This document shows, piece after piece, positions 51,797 to 59,879 of a stretch of 64,000 nt of DNA. Position 1 is the stretch's first letter; the number at the start of each line of letters is the position of its first letter. Below the pieces are notes generated by a model. That model made no database searches. It was not told the origin of the DNA and saw only the letters and a program-made list of their open reading frames with translations. This DNA comes from Chitinophaga fulva (GTDB lineage Bacteria > Bacteroidota > Bacteroidia > Chitinophagales > Chitinophagaceae). The position numbers and the translations under genes are program-made. The stretch is taken from NCBI RefSeq assembly GCF_012927205.1, contig NZ_JABBGC010000003.1, positions 806,001 through 870,000 of the forward strand, read 5' to 3'.

Positions 51797-52684
51797 TTAA
51801 TAAATGCGGGCTGCATCTTTGGGCAGCTGCTGTACGTGCTGCATATAAGCCCTCACCTGAGCGTCCCAGTTCTCCGGATAGGTGTAACCCAGCTGCGCAG
51901 CTACCAACCGGGCAGTATCCCTGAAAAGGTCCATGATGGTATACACAGACTGCCAAATACTATGCAGATCGCCCTCAGTATAAGTAGCCATAAATTTGTC
52001 ATACACTTCAGGCTCCAGGTAGCGCTGATAATATTTTCCGAACTTGCCCGGGTTTACCGCGAAGTGATAACGGCAACCAATATACCAATTCATCATCTGC
52101 ATCAGGGCGCCACGGACCACCTGGTTGATCAGCTCTTTGGCCAATACGGCCTCTTCACGCCACAGTCCTTTAGCCAGAGCGGCATTGGTGTACCAGAACT
52201 CATTGCAGCAATCTATATACGAACGTTCTGAAGGTTTTTCCACGACATGACTGGCGTCACTGGCCGGTGGAAGCGGTTCATCCATAAACAGACCGGCTTT
52301 ATCCCAGAGCACTTTGCACAAACTGTCGGCAGTAAAAGTACCCAGTTTCTCCAGCGGCGCCATCACCAGGTCAATACGGTTACCATCCTTAAACTGCAAC
52401 AGATAGGAAAACGCGCCTTCCAGCTCCGGTGAAGGCGGATACAGCTCCATGTCCTCGGGCATCTGCAATATCATTGTCTCCCCGAAAACATCCACCCAGC
52501 TGTGATCTTGCAGGAATGGTGTCAGATCTTCCACCACATAGATAATATCGAAGTCCTGAAATATGTCCGGGGTCACATTGGGGTTGGACCGTGATCCATC
52601 CTGTAATACCGCTAATATCCGTGGGTCTTTCGCTGCCACGCCAAGGATCAAATCCATCATTTCCGTTTCGCTTCTGCTGGTCAT
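51797..52684 (-). CDS. Aminoglycoside 6-adenylyltransferase, ANT(6) family
   Basis: A 295-residue nucleotidyltransferase. The N-terminal ILAVLQDGSRSNPNVTPDIF matches the ANT(6)/AadE opening, with GSR at residues 30-32 and metal-binding Asp44 and Asp46 (FQDFDIIYVV). A third acidic site RIDLVMAPLE is near 104. The helical C-terminal domain has GLWREEAVLAKELINQVVRG and NWYIGCRYHFAVNPGKFGKYY. Family members adenylate streptomycin at position 6. Chromosomal homologues in Bacteroidota may have another substrate, so resistance is not shown by sequence alone. Confidence 0.85.
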   Translation of the reverse strand: MTSRSETEMMDLILGVAAKDPRILAVLQDGSRSNPNVTPDIFQDFDIIYVVEDLTPFLQDHSWVDVFGETMILQMPEDMELYPPSPELEGAFSYLLQFKDGNRIDLVMAPLEKLGTFTADSLCKVLWDKAGLFMDEPLPPASDASHVVEKPSERSYIDCCNEFWYTNAALAKGLWREEAVLAKELINQVVRGALMQMMNWYIGCRYHFAVNPGKFGKYYQRYLEPEVYDKFMATYTEGDLHSIWQSVYTIMDLFRDTARLVAAQLGYTYPENWDAQVRAYMQHVQQLPKDAARIY

Positions 52685-52717
52685 ATTATCATCAGTTTGC
52701 TCTAATGTAAGGATATC

Positions 52718-53437
52718 TCATTGAAAATTATCCAACAGGTCTCTGCGATAGGTAGTACCGATGGGCAATACCGTTCCATCGTCAAGCTCCGCCTGGCCGC
52801 CGGTTATTTTGCGAATGCGGCTCATGGCTACGATGTAGGATTTGTGAATCCTCCTGAACCGGACTTTGTCCAGCTTTTGTTCTATTTCTGTGGTGGTCAT
52901 TGGACTTAGATAGGTAGATTGTTGGGTAACCACTTTCACATAGTTGCCCCAGCTACGGACGTAGATAATCTGATCGCACATCACCTTCACGACCTCTCCT
53001 TCCACTTTCAGCATCACAAAAGCAGCGGGTGCATCTGCCACTCCATTTGGCTCGTTCATGATGGCCATTCTCGGCCGGAGCCTGGAATACACGGTATCGA
53101 TGGCCGCCATAAACCGTTGAAAATTGAATGGCTTCACCAGGTAATCCACTACGCGGTATTTGTATCCTTCCAGCGCATACTCCCGGTAGGCGGTCGTTAA
53201 TATCACCAATGGAGGGTCAGACATCGTTTCCAACAGTTCCAGCCCGCTCAATCCGGGCATATTGATATCGAGGAAAATTAAGTCCACGCGATTGTTGTAC
53301 ACATAGCCCATGGCTTCCACCGCCGTATAAAACGATTCGGCCAGCTCCAGGTTGTGCAGGTTTTTAATGTACTGCTTCAATACAAGGTGCGCGCCTTCCT
53401 CGTCATCTACAATAATGCATTTCAACGTATTATCCAT
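52718..53437 (-). CDS. LytTR family response regulator
   Basis: A 239-residue protein with an N-terminal receiver domain (CIIVDDEEGAHLVLKQYI, phospho-acceptor Asp57 in LIFLDINMPGLSG, Lys in YLVKPFNF). The C-terminal LytTR DNA-binding domain (about 140-239) has IIYVRSWGNYVKVVT and RIHKSYIVAMSRIRKI. It overlaps the histidine kinase gene by 8 bases and forms a LytS/LytR-type pair with it. The divergent TonB-dependent receptor at 54631 is a likely target. Confidence 0.92.
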   Translation of the reverse strand: MDNTLKCIIVDDEEGAHLVLKQYIKNLHNLELAESFYTAVEAMGYVYNNRVDLIFLDINMPGLSGLELLETMSDPPLVILTTAYREYALEGYKYRVVDYLVKPFNFQRFMAAIDTVYSRLRPRMAIMNEPNGVADAPAAFVMLKVEGEVVKVMCDQIIYVRSWGNYVKVVTQQSTYLSPMTTTEIEQKLDKVRFRRIHKSYIVAMSRIRKITGGQAELDDGTVLPIGTTYRRDLLDNFQ

Positions 53438-54473
53438 GTTCTATCGTATTTAGCCTTAACGTCAGGGTTGTTCTGTATTCCTGCCCGTCACTGGTATTTA
53501 CCAGGCTGTATCTGTGTTTATAGAGCATTTCCAGCCGCTCTTTGATGTTGATCAACCCGATGCCGGTAGAATTACTTTTCAACGCCTCATCCGGCAACGA
53601 ATTACGTACATCCACCACCAGGTCATCTTCATAACGGTAAACACTAATGTTGACATACCAGGGATGGCTGATGGTGACACTGTGTTTAAAAGCGTTTTCC
53701 ACTAACGTAATTAAGATAAGCGGAGCAATCCGGTATTGGTGGAGCAGTGTATCATCTTCCGGGAAATCATAGCTTATCAGGCATCGTTTGCCAATGCGCT
53801 CCCGTTCCATGGCAATGTAGTTATCAATAAACTGCAATTCTTCGCGTATGGTCACCGTCGATTTGTTGCCGTTCTCCAGCTGATACCGCATCAGGTCGGC
53901 CAGCTTCAGGATGAGTTCCGGTGTTCGTGCCGGCTCCGTGAGGCTCACACCATACAGGTTATTGAACATATTAAAGAAGAAGTGCGGGTTCAGCTGTGCA
54001 TGGAGGAATTTGATGTTCATCTCACTCAGCTTCAACTGCACCTCGCTTCTTTTCTGCAACTCCCTGGAATACTGGCGTACGAGGAACAAAGAAAGGATGG
54101 TCACGGTACTGATGATACACAGCACAAAGTCGTACGCGATGTTCATCGGGATAGACACGTCAGGTTCCTGATAGAACTGCGGGGCAATCCAGTAATAATC
54201 CAGGCCAAACAACAGCAGGGCACCCACCAGTGTGGACACCACAAACGTTAAAAAGTATAAAGCATACCTTTTAGCCAGCACCAATGGAAATATGAGGTAA
54301 AGGTTGAACTGTGCCTGTCCGTATAACAGTATAAAAAATGTCAATGCCTGAAGGACCGCCATAAAAGAGTCCAACTTCATCCACTCATGCAATATCGTCA
54401 GAACAAACATCGCAATAAATACGACCAGTTCCTGTAAAAACCTGCTCCGAAGCCAATTTGCCTTATTCTCCAT
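53430..54473 (-). CDS. LytS-type sensor histidine kinase
   Basis: A 347-residue membrane kinase. Four hydrophobic segments in residues 1-140 (for example VVFIAMFVLTILHEW and LYFLTFVVSTLVGALLLFGL) precede a short coiled coil. The His_kinase domain has KFLHAQLNPHFFFNMFNNLY with the conserved NPHF His, and ILITLVENAFKHSV and GIGLINIKERLEMLY as the ATP-binding boxes. The signal is unknown. ATG 54473 is used. It is followed by its response regulator with an 8-base overlap. Confidence 0.92.
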   Translation of the reverse strand: MENKANWLRSRFLQELVVFIAMFVLTILHEWMKLDSFMAVLQALTFFILLYGQAQFNLYLIFPLVLAKRYALYFLTFVVSTLVGALLLFGLDYYWIAPQFYQEPDVSIPMNIAYDFVLCIISTVTILSLFLVRQYSRELQKRSEVQLKLSEMNIKFLHAQLNPHFFFNMFNNLYGVSLTEPARTPELILKLADLMRYQLENGNKSTVTIREELQFIDNYIAMERERIGKRCLISYDFPEDDTLLHQYRIAPLILITLVENAFKHSVTISHPWYVNISVYRYEDDLVVDVRNSLPDEALKSNSTGIGLINIKERLEMLYKHRYSLVNTSDGQEYRTTLTLRLNTIEHG

Positions 54474-54630
54474 TACCAGCACTTTAATTAAAACAAAGCT
54501 CACTCATTTTAATACAACCTGCAAAACCGGATGATGAACTGCGTTGGTCATCATATTCCGGGACTTGCTCATTCATTTTTTTATGTTGAAACCAAAGCGT
54601 CTTGTTTTGCAGATATTTCAACTATAAACC

Positions 54631-56826
54631 ATGCCTTCGGTTATCAAATTACTGTTTTTATCCATTTTATGTGTGTCGGCCACTCTCACGTCCCATGCAC
54701 AGCAACCTCCTTCGCCCCGGTCCGACAGCAATATCGTCAGCAGTACGAAGAACCTGAACGCCATTACCATCAGTGGGAAAAAGAAGCTGGTCGTAACGAA
54801 AGGCGACAAGCTGGTATATAACGCCTCGGCCGATATCAGCAACAAAGCCGGCTCCGCCACCGATGTGCTGCGGAAAGTTCCCCTGCTGACCGTAGGCGCC
54901 GACGGAGAAGTAAAAATGCGGGGCGACCCGAATATAAAAGTCCTGTTGAATGGGCTGCCATCCGGCATCTTCGCGAAAAACCTGAAAGAAGCGTTGAAGA
55001 TGATTCCGGCCAGCAGCATTGCGTCTATTGAAGTGATCACCTCCCCTTCCGCAAAATACGAGGCAGAAGGAGCGGCAGGCATTATCAATATCATCACCAA
55101 AAAGAAAATAAAGGGCACCAGTGTGGAAACCACCTTCAGCGCCGGCAACCTGGAACAGTCTGCCAGCGCAGCCCTAAGCACTGTAAAAGGTAATGTGGAA
55201 CTTAGCCTGAACATCAATGCCAGTAATCAACGGGAGCGCAGGACCTCCACCCTTAACAGGACATCTTTATTCAATGGTCAGCCGGTGGGAGAACTGCTGC
55301 AGCAGACAGAAGTCATCCAGCATGAGCGGAGCCTTTACGGCGACGCCGGCCTCACCTGGCATGTCGATTCCCTGCAAAAGATCAGCACCACGCTTACCAT
55401 CTGGAACGGCTCCTGGCCCTCCCGCAGCACACTGTACAACCGTTACCAGGACGGCAAAAGCAACACCGAATACAACCAGAACAGCCGCCAGAAATACGCT
55501 TCGGGGTACTATGAGCTCTCTGCCAACTACCAAAAACGGTTCCGCCGGAAGGTGCAGGAGTTGCAGGTCCTCGGCCAGGTCAGCAACATGACCGAGCCCT
55601 CCGAATACAACACCAACCAGTATACGTTATCGGGCGTGAATTATTTTCGTGAATCCGGGCCTAACAGGAGCAAATCATGGGACTTTAGTCTCCAGGCAGA
55701 CTATACCCATCCGCTGAACAAATCCGGCAGGAACGTCCTCGAAACAGGGGTTAAATTCAGCCGCACCAGCGCCTCCACTTCCTACAGCGCGTGGAACAAC
55801 GAGCATAATCCCGGTGGCACCGACCTGATTGAAATACCTTCCCGTTCCGATCACATGAAATATTTCCAGAACATCTATGCAGCTTACGTCAGCCTGAAGT
55901 TTGAAACCGAAAATAAATGGCTGTTCCGGACCGGCCTTCGTTTTGAGGGAACCCGGCTGGGAAGCGAGTTTCAGCGGGCGCCGTCATCCTTCAACGCTTC
56001 GTTCAGCAACCTCGTGCCCAGCTTACTGATCGCCAAAACCCTGAACGATCAGCATGATGTGAAATTCAGCTATACGGAACGTATCCGCAGGCCATGGATA
56101 TGGGACCTCAATCCATTCGTGAATGCCAGCGACCCCCGCAACCTCACGTCAGGCAACCCACTGCTGCGCCCGGAAACCACCAGGACACTCGAAGCCGGGT
56201 ATAACTACAACGCCCCGTCCGGGTTCACATTAAATAACAGCGTGTATTTCAGCTCCAACAGCAACGCTATCGAAATGCTGACAACCGTAGACAGCCTGGG
56301 CATCTCCAGGACCAGTCCACGCAACGTTGCCGCCAACAAACGATTAGGCGCCAACATCAACGCCGCCATGGACCTCAGCAGCAGCCTGAGCGTCAACGGT
56401 GGAGTGGAATTGTACCAGGTGTGGTTCAAAAGTGACGCCCTCCAGGTGAAAAATGAAGCAGGCTTCTATTCCTTCAACTTAAACGTGTCCTGGTCATTAC
56501 CCAAAGACTTCACCGTACAGGCATCAGGAGACTATAGCAATGGTTACGTGACGCTCCAGGGAAGAAATTCAGCGTCCTGGTCTTATAGTTTCTCCGCGCA
56601 AAAGGAGTTTCTCCATAAAAAAGCCAGTGTGATGATTGGTGTCACCAATCCATTTCAAAACAGCCTATTGCAGCGTAGCACGGCCACAGCGCCCAGTTTC
56701 CGCAGCACGGAAGTCAACAATTATTTTAACCGGGGCTTCCGCATAGCGTTTAACTGGAAATTTGGATCGTTGAAATCCAACAATAACAGTGAAGAGAAAA
56801 AGATGCCGCCGATCGGCCGGCACTAA
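54631..56826 (+). CDS. TonB-dependent receptor-like outer-membrane barrel
   Basis: A 731-residue protein. Signal peptide MPSVIKLLFLSILCVSATLT is followed by a plug domain (residues about 50-150, AGSATDVLRKVPLLTVGADG, MRGDPNIKVLLNGLPSGI). A barrel with strands such as GYYELSANYQKRF and GFRIAFNWKFG follows. Unlike the receptor at 5273 it has no N-terminal carboxypeptidase-like domain, which is usual for the outer-membrane receptors found with LytTR systems. It is divergent from the kinase with 157 bases between. Substrate unknown. Confidence 0.9.
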   Translation: MPSVIKLLFLSILCVSATLTSHAQQPPSPRSDSNIVSSTKNLNAITISGKKKLVVTKGDKLVYNASADISNKAGSATDVLRKVPLLTVGADGEVKMRGDPNIKVLLNGLPSGIFAKNLKEALKMIPASSIASIEVITSPSAKYEAEGAAGIINIITKKKIKGTSVETTFSAGNLEQSASAALSTVKGNVELSLNINASNQRERRTSTLNRTSLFNGQPVGELLQQTEVIQHERSLYGDAGLTWHVDSLQKISTTLTIWNGSWPSRSTLYNRYQDGKSNTEYNQNSRQKYASGYYELSANYQKRFRRKVQELQVLGQVSNMTEPSEYNTNQYTLSGVNYFRESGPNRSKSWDFSLQADYTHPLNKSGRNVLETGVKFSRTSASTSYSAWNNEHNPGGTDLIEIPSRSDHMKYFQNIYAAYVSLKFETENKWLFRTGLRFEGTRLGSEFQRAPSSFNASFSNLVPSLLIAKTLNDQHDVKFSYTERIRRPWIWDLNPFVNASDPRNLTSGNPLLRPETTRTLEAGYNYNAPSGFTLNNSVYFSSNSNAIEMLTTVDSLGISRTSPRNVAANKRLGANINAAMDLSSSLSVNGGVELYQVWFKSDALQVKNEAGFYSFNLNVSWSLPKDFTVQASGDYSNGYVTLQGRNSASWSYSFSAQKEFLHKKASVMIGVTNPFQNSLLQRSTATAPSFRSTEVNNYFNRGFRIAFNWKFGSLKSNNNSEEKKMPPIGRH

Positions 56827-56853
56827 AAACAATATATCATCCTTTCGGTTACT

Positions 56854-56902
56854 CCTGAACAGTATCTTTCGTTCTTATCACGAACGAGAGATACTGTTCA
56901 GG
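56854..56902. repeat. 49-bp inverted repeat between the receptor and Crp/Fnr genes
   Basis: A 21-base arm at 56854-56874 (CCTGAACAGTATCTTTCGTTC without its last base is within the visible motif) pairs with 56882-56902 in 20 of 21 positions over a 7-nt loop. No T-run follows. It lies 27 bases past the receptor stop and 74 bases upstream of the regulator start, so it could be a terminator-like or mRNA-stabilising hairpin, or an operator. Confidence 0.75.
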
Positions 56903-56976
56903 TATTTATGACTGCTGATCCCATCTTAAGCGATATCTTTGATAAATATCGCAGATATACTGAAAAATCAAAGCAC

Positions 56977-57552
56977 ATGTATGAACAACTATTAAACCTC
57001 ATTGCTGCCAGCATAAAACTCAGTGACCGTGACGAAGCACTGTGCAGACAATACTTTGAGCCAGTACTCCAGCCCAAAAACCGTGTTATTGAAGAAGAGG
57101 GTAAAATTCCGAAACACCTGTATTTTATCGTTTCGGGATTTGTAAGGTTGTTCCACTACAATGATAAAGGGGATGAAGTGACAACACATATCAATTGTCC
57201 TCCCGGTTTTATTACTTCATACTTTCATTTTATTAACCAGACAATATCCAACGAAAACCTGGAATGCATAACAGACTGTGAACTGCTGAGAATTACCAAA
57301 AATGATTTGGAAACCCTTACCCGGGAAAGCCAGGCATTTAAAGACTTCAGTATTTTGGTTTTTCAGCAATCTCTGTCATATAATGAAAAGCGCTCAAAAG
57401 AGCTGGCCTCTCTTACCGCAGAACAACGGTACAAAAACCTGATGGAGGAGCACCCCGACATCCTCCACAACGTACCCTTGCAGTACATTGCCTCTTTCCT
57501 AGGGATGAATCCCAAAAGCCTGAGCCGCATCCGCAAACAGATCATTAAGTAA
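56977..57552 (+). CDS. Crp/Fnr family transcriptional regulator
   Basis: A 191-residue protein starting MYEQLLNLIAASIKLSDRDE, with a cyclic-nucleotide-binding-like domain (residues about 25-110, IPKHLYFIVSGFVRLFHYND) and a C-terminal helix-turn-helix (VPLQYIASFLGMNPKSLSRI). ATG 56977 is chosen over 56908 because it matches the family N-terminus. A -7 box TATCTTTG also lies at 56934-56941, between the two candidates. The SDR gene downstream is the likely target. Confidence 0.87.
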   Translation: MYEQLLNLIAASIKLSDRDEALCRQYFEPVLQPKNRVIEEEGKIPKHLYFIVSGFVRLFHYNDKGDEVTTHINCPPGFITSYFHFINQTISNENLECITDCELLRITKNDLETLTRESQAFKDFSILVFQQSLSYNEKRSKELASLTAEQRYKNLMEEHPDILHNVPLQYIASFLGMNPKSLSRIRKQIIK

Positions 57553-57590
57553 CATTTGCGAAGCAGTATTAAATGGACAAGACTGACCTT

Positions 57591-57617
57591 TATCCTATCA
57601 TTTAAAATCATAGGATA
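57591..57617. promoter_or_regulatory. Inverted repeat abutting the SDR start
   Basis: TATCCTAT and ATAGGATA, 8-bp perfect arms 11 bases apart, end at the A of the SDR start codon. Binding there, or a hairpin in the mRNA, could affect translation. Role inferred from position only. Confidence 0.35.
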
Positions 57618-58630
57618 TGGAGCAACAAAACTTAGCGCTCGTTTCGGGCGCAAACGGACATTTGGGAAACAACTTAGTCAGACTCCTTCTCAGCAAGGGT
57701 ATTCCGGTGAGAGCTTCTGTACGCAATTTAAAAAACAAGGAACCTTTTGCCGGGCTGAACTGTGAAGTGGTACAGGCAGATATTACCGACAAAGCTTCAT
57801 TTGTAAGGGCTTTAAAGGGAGTGGATACCTTTTACGCTGTAGGAGCATCTTTCAAATTATGGGCAAAGGACCCCAGGAAGGAAATTTACGATGTCAATAT
57901 AGAAGGTACGAGAAACACGATAGAGGCCGCAGCCGAAGCTGGTGTAAAAAGGATTGTATATGTAAGCTCGATAGCGGCATTGGACTATACCCGCCTCCCT
58001 GCAAAAGAAAGCAATGGTTACAACCCAGATCGCAGGGATATGTATTACAACTCGAAAAATGATGGAGAAAAACTGGCTTTTGAATTGGCTAAAAAACATC
58101 AAATAGAATTAGTGGCCGTACTGCCCTCAGCAATGATAGGCGCCGTCGCATATGCACCACTGAATGTATCGTACAACATTATCAGTTTGATCCTAAAAAA
58201 ACAAATCCCGGTTGAAACCAATATCACGTTAAACTGGATCGATGTAAAGGATGTAGCCGAAGGCTGTTATCTTGCCGCTACCAAAGGGAAAAACGGCGAA
58301 AGATACATTTTGGCCAACGAGAAATGCACTTCCATTAAAGAAACTACAAAGATCGCACAGGAATTATTCCCGGAATTGAAGTTAAAGTTGCCGGTAGCCG
58401 TTCCCAAATCTATATTATATACTGTAGCCTGGCTGATGGAAACAGGAAGTAAAATAAGCGGAAAAGCTCCTGTACTCACCACCAAAGACATTGCTATGTT
58501 TTCAGGATTGCAGCAGGACTTTGACATTTCAAAAGCCAGGACAGAATTGGGTTTCAAGCCTAAAAACAGCGTAGATGCCGTAAAAGAGGCCATGCACTAT
58601 TTACGTGAAAATGGACATCGTTTGAGCTAG
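57617..58630 (+). CDS. Extended SDR, NAD-dependent epimerase/dihydroflavonol-reductase-like
   Basis: A 337-residue extended short-chain dehydrogenase. The glycine motif SGANGHLGNNLVRLL is at residues 10-24, then VKRIVYVSSIAALDY and the active-site Tyr-x3-Lys as YYNSKNDGEKLAFEL (Tyr, Lys with three residues between). The C-terminal WIDVKDVAEGCYLAATKG is typical of dihydroflavonol-4-reductase-like and aldehyde-reductase members. It follows the Crp/Fnr gene by 64 bases and ends at a hairpin. Substrate unknown. Confidence 0.87.
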   Translation: MEQQNLALVSGANGHLGNNLVRLLLSKGIPVRASVRNLKNKEPFAGLNCEVVQADITDKASFVRALKGVDTFYAVGASFKLWAKDPRKEIYDVNIEGTRNTIEAAAEAGVKRIVYVSSIAALDYTRLPAKESNGYNPDRRDMYYNSKNDGEKLAFELAKKHQIELVAVLPSAMIGAVAYAPLNVSYNIISLILKKQIPVETNITLNWIDVKDVAEGCYLAATKGKNGERYILANEKCTSIKETTKIAQELFPELKLKLPVAVPKSILYTVAWLMETGSKISGKAPVLTTKDIAMFSGLQQDFDISKARTELGFKPKNSVDAVKEAMHYLRENGHRLS

Positions 58631-58637
58631 AAAAAGA

Positions 58638-58663
58638 AAGGGTTGCTTAATACAGCAACCCTT
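58638..58663. terminator. Hairpin after the SDR gene
   Basis: AAGGGTTGCT pairs perfectly with AGCAACCCTT over a 6-nt loop, 7 bases past the stop codon. On the plus strand only two T residues follow, while on the minus strand a U-rich run follows, so termination on the plus strand may be weak. Confidence 0.6.
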
Positions 58664-58725
58664 CCAATGATATTAAACAATGCACAGTTCTGGTTCCCAG
58701 GGAGGCAATCGCCATCCCTTCAAAT

Positions 58726-58761
58726 ATTTGTACAATTTGTACCAATTTTTACGTATCTTTG
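58726..58761 (+). promoter_or_regulatory. Promoter and tandem operator-like repeats of the GNAT/HTH module
   Basis: ATTTGTACA and ATTTGTACC stand in direct tandem (58726-58743). The first contains the perfect octamer palindrome TTGTACAA. The -7 box TATCTTTG follows at 58754-58761, 22 bases before the ATG at 58784. The repeats are placed like an autoregulatory operator of the downstream HTH protein. Confidence 0.5.
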
Positions 58762-58794
58762 AATAACTAAAATATTCAGCGAAATGAAACAAAA

Positions 58795-59316
58795 TTGCAG
58801 GTAAAAATTTTTGAGGTTAAGTCCGGCAATGAAATCTCTGCGTTAATCAGGGCAGGGACCCTCAAGGAGATGCCGTCCATACATGACGGCTGGCAATTCA
58901 ATTTTGATAAAGAGCTTCAAAAATTGAAAAACGCCTCAGGGTATCTTTTAGTCACTGACGAAAATCCGCTTGTCGTCGAGGGATGCATGATATTTCAGCT
59001 CATCGATAAAAAGGCGCCGTATTTATCTATGATTGAAGTCGCGCCCCATAACCGGAACAAGGGAAAGAAGTATGATTGGGTTGCTGGTTGTCTTATCGCT
59101 TATGCTTTTATGTTGAGTGTCCGGCTTGGTCAGGACTATTATAGAGCCTACTTGCAACTTGATGTTCTGGAAGAGCATATGGAAAATGAGAAAAAACTAA
59201 TGGAAGTGTATTCAACAAGATACAACGCAAAACGAATCGGTACAACCACCACCATGGTTATAGCAGATGAAGACGGCGAAAAGCTTGTAGAAAAATACCT
59301 GAAAAGAACAGAATAA
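58795..59316 (+). CDS. GNAT-like acetyltransferase, candidate toxin
   Basis: A 173-residue soluble protein. The central YLSMIEVAPHNRNKGKKYDW (about residues 76-95) matches the acetyl-CoA-binding strand and R-x-x-G-x-K loop of GNAT enzymes. A later LMEVYSTRYNAKRIGTTTTM is like the Tyr-containing final GNAT strand. It is read here from TTG 58795. No ATG exists in frame before residue 26. An ATG at 58784, at the right distance from the promoter, is out of frame, and one extra A in the A4 run at 58791-58794 would restore it. A HigA-like gene follows after 17 bases. Role as toxin is inferred; a housekeeping acetyltransferase is the alternative. Confidence 0.65.
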   Translation: MQVKIFEVKSGNEISALIRAGTLKEMPSIHDGWQFNFDKELQKLKNASGYLLVTDENPLVVEGCMIFQLIDKKAPYLSMIEVAPHNRNKGKKYDWVAGCLIAYAFMLSVRLGQDYYRAYLQLDVLEEHMENEKKLMEVYSTRYNAKRIGTTTTMVIADEDGEKLVEKYLKRTE

Positions 59317-59333
59317 ATTCAAAAATTTGTGCA

Positions 59334-59840
59334 ATGGAAAAGAAAAAACGAACCCACCACCAACCGGATGTCACCCTCAAGCCCAAAGATGGTCACGCAA
59401 GAAGTGCAAAGCACAAATCAATTGTCGATGCTTCAGCCAAAGAACATCATGCAAGCCGAAGCACCGCGCGATTAATAAGAAACGAAATGCTAGCCATTCG
59501 CTATCAAATGGAATCCTATGTTTTAGATCAAACAATCACCGCAAATGAGATGCGATCTATCCGGGATTTTGTCAACGATTTCCTGCGTATTTTGAAATTG
59601 AAAAAGGGAGAATTTGCCTATTATATCGAAATTGATCTCGCCAATTTAAATAAATACTATAAAGAAGATAGAAAATTCAATCCCGAGCTAGCTTTAAAAT
59701 TTGGACATTTCTTTCATATCCCTGCTGATTTATGGCTTAGAGTCCAGTTTAAAAATGAAATGATAAAGTTTGAGCAGGAGACAAGGCTGGAAAAGAAGTA
59801 TAAGAAATACGACTACGAAAAAGTCTTACAGATTGCCTAA
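59334..59840 (+). CDS. HigA-like helix-turn-helix protein, candidate antitoxin
   Basis: A 168-residue protein. A basic, His/Lys-rich N-terminal arm (residues 1-45, KKKRTHHQPDVTLKPKDGHA) is followed by a helical region. The segment FLRILKLKKGEFAYYIEIDLANLNKYYKEDRKFNPE (as two helices) and the closing NPELALKFGHFFHIPADLWL are the hallmark of the HigA/XRE antitoxin fold. It is longer than typical HigA (about 100). It lies directly after the GNAT-like gene, as higA follows higB, so it would neutralise the partner and repress the operon. Both roles are inference. Confidence 0.7.
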   Translation: MEKKKRTHHQPDVTLKPKDGHARSAKHKSIVDASAKEHHASRSTARLIRNEMLAIRYQMESYVLDQTITANEMRSIRDFVNDFLRILKLKKGEFAYYIEIDLANLNKYYKEDRKFNPELALKFGHFFHIPADLWLRVQFKNEMIKFEQETRLEKKYKKYDYEKVLQIA

Positions 59841-59879
59841 GACGCAACCCTTTTGAGGCCAACCTGTCAGACAATCCGT

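Noticed and set aside
58681..58720. Another REP-like copy near the GNAT gene
   Set aside because: It contains CCCAGGG but the second arm is different (GCCATCCC) and the core palindrome is absent.
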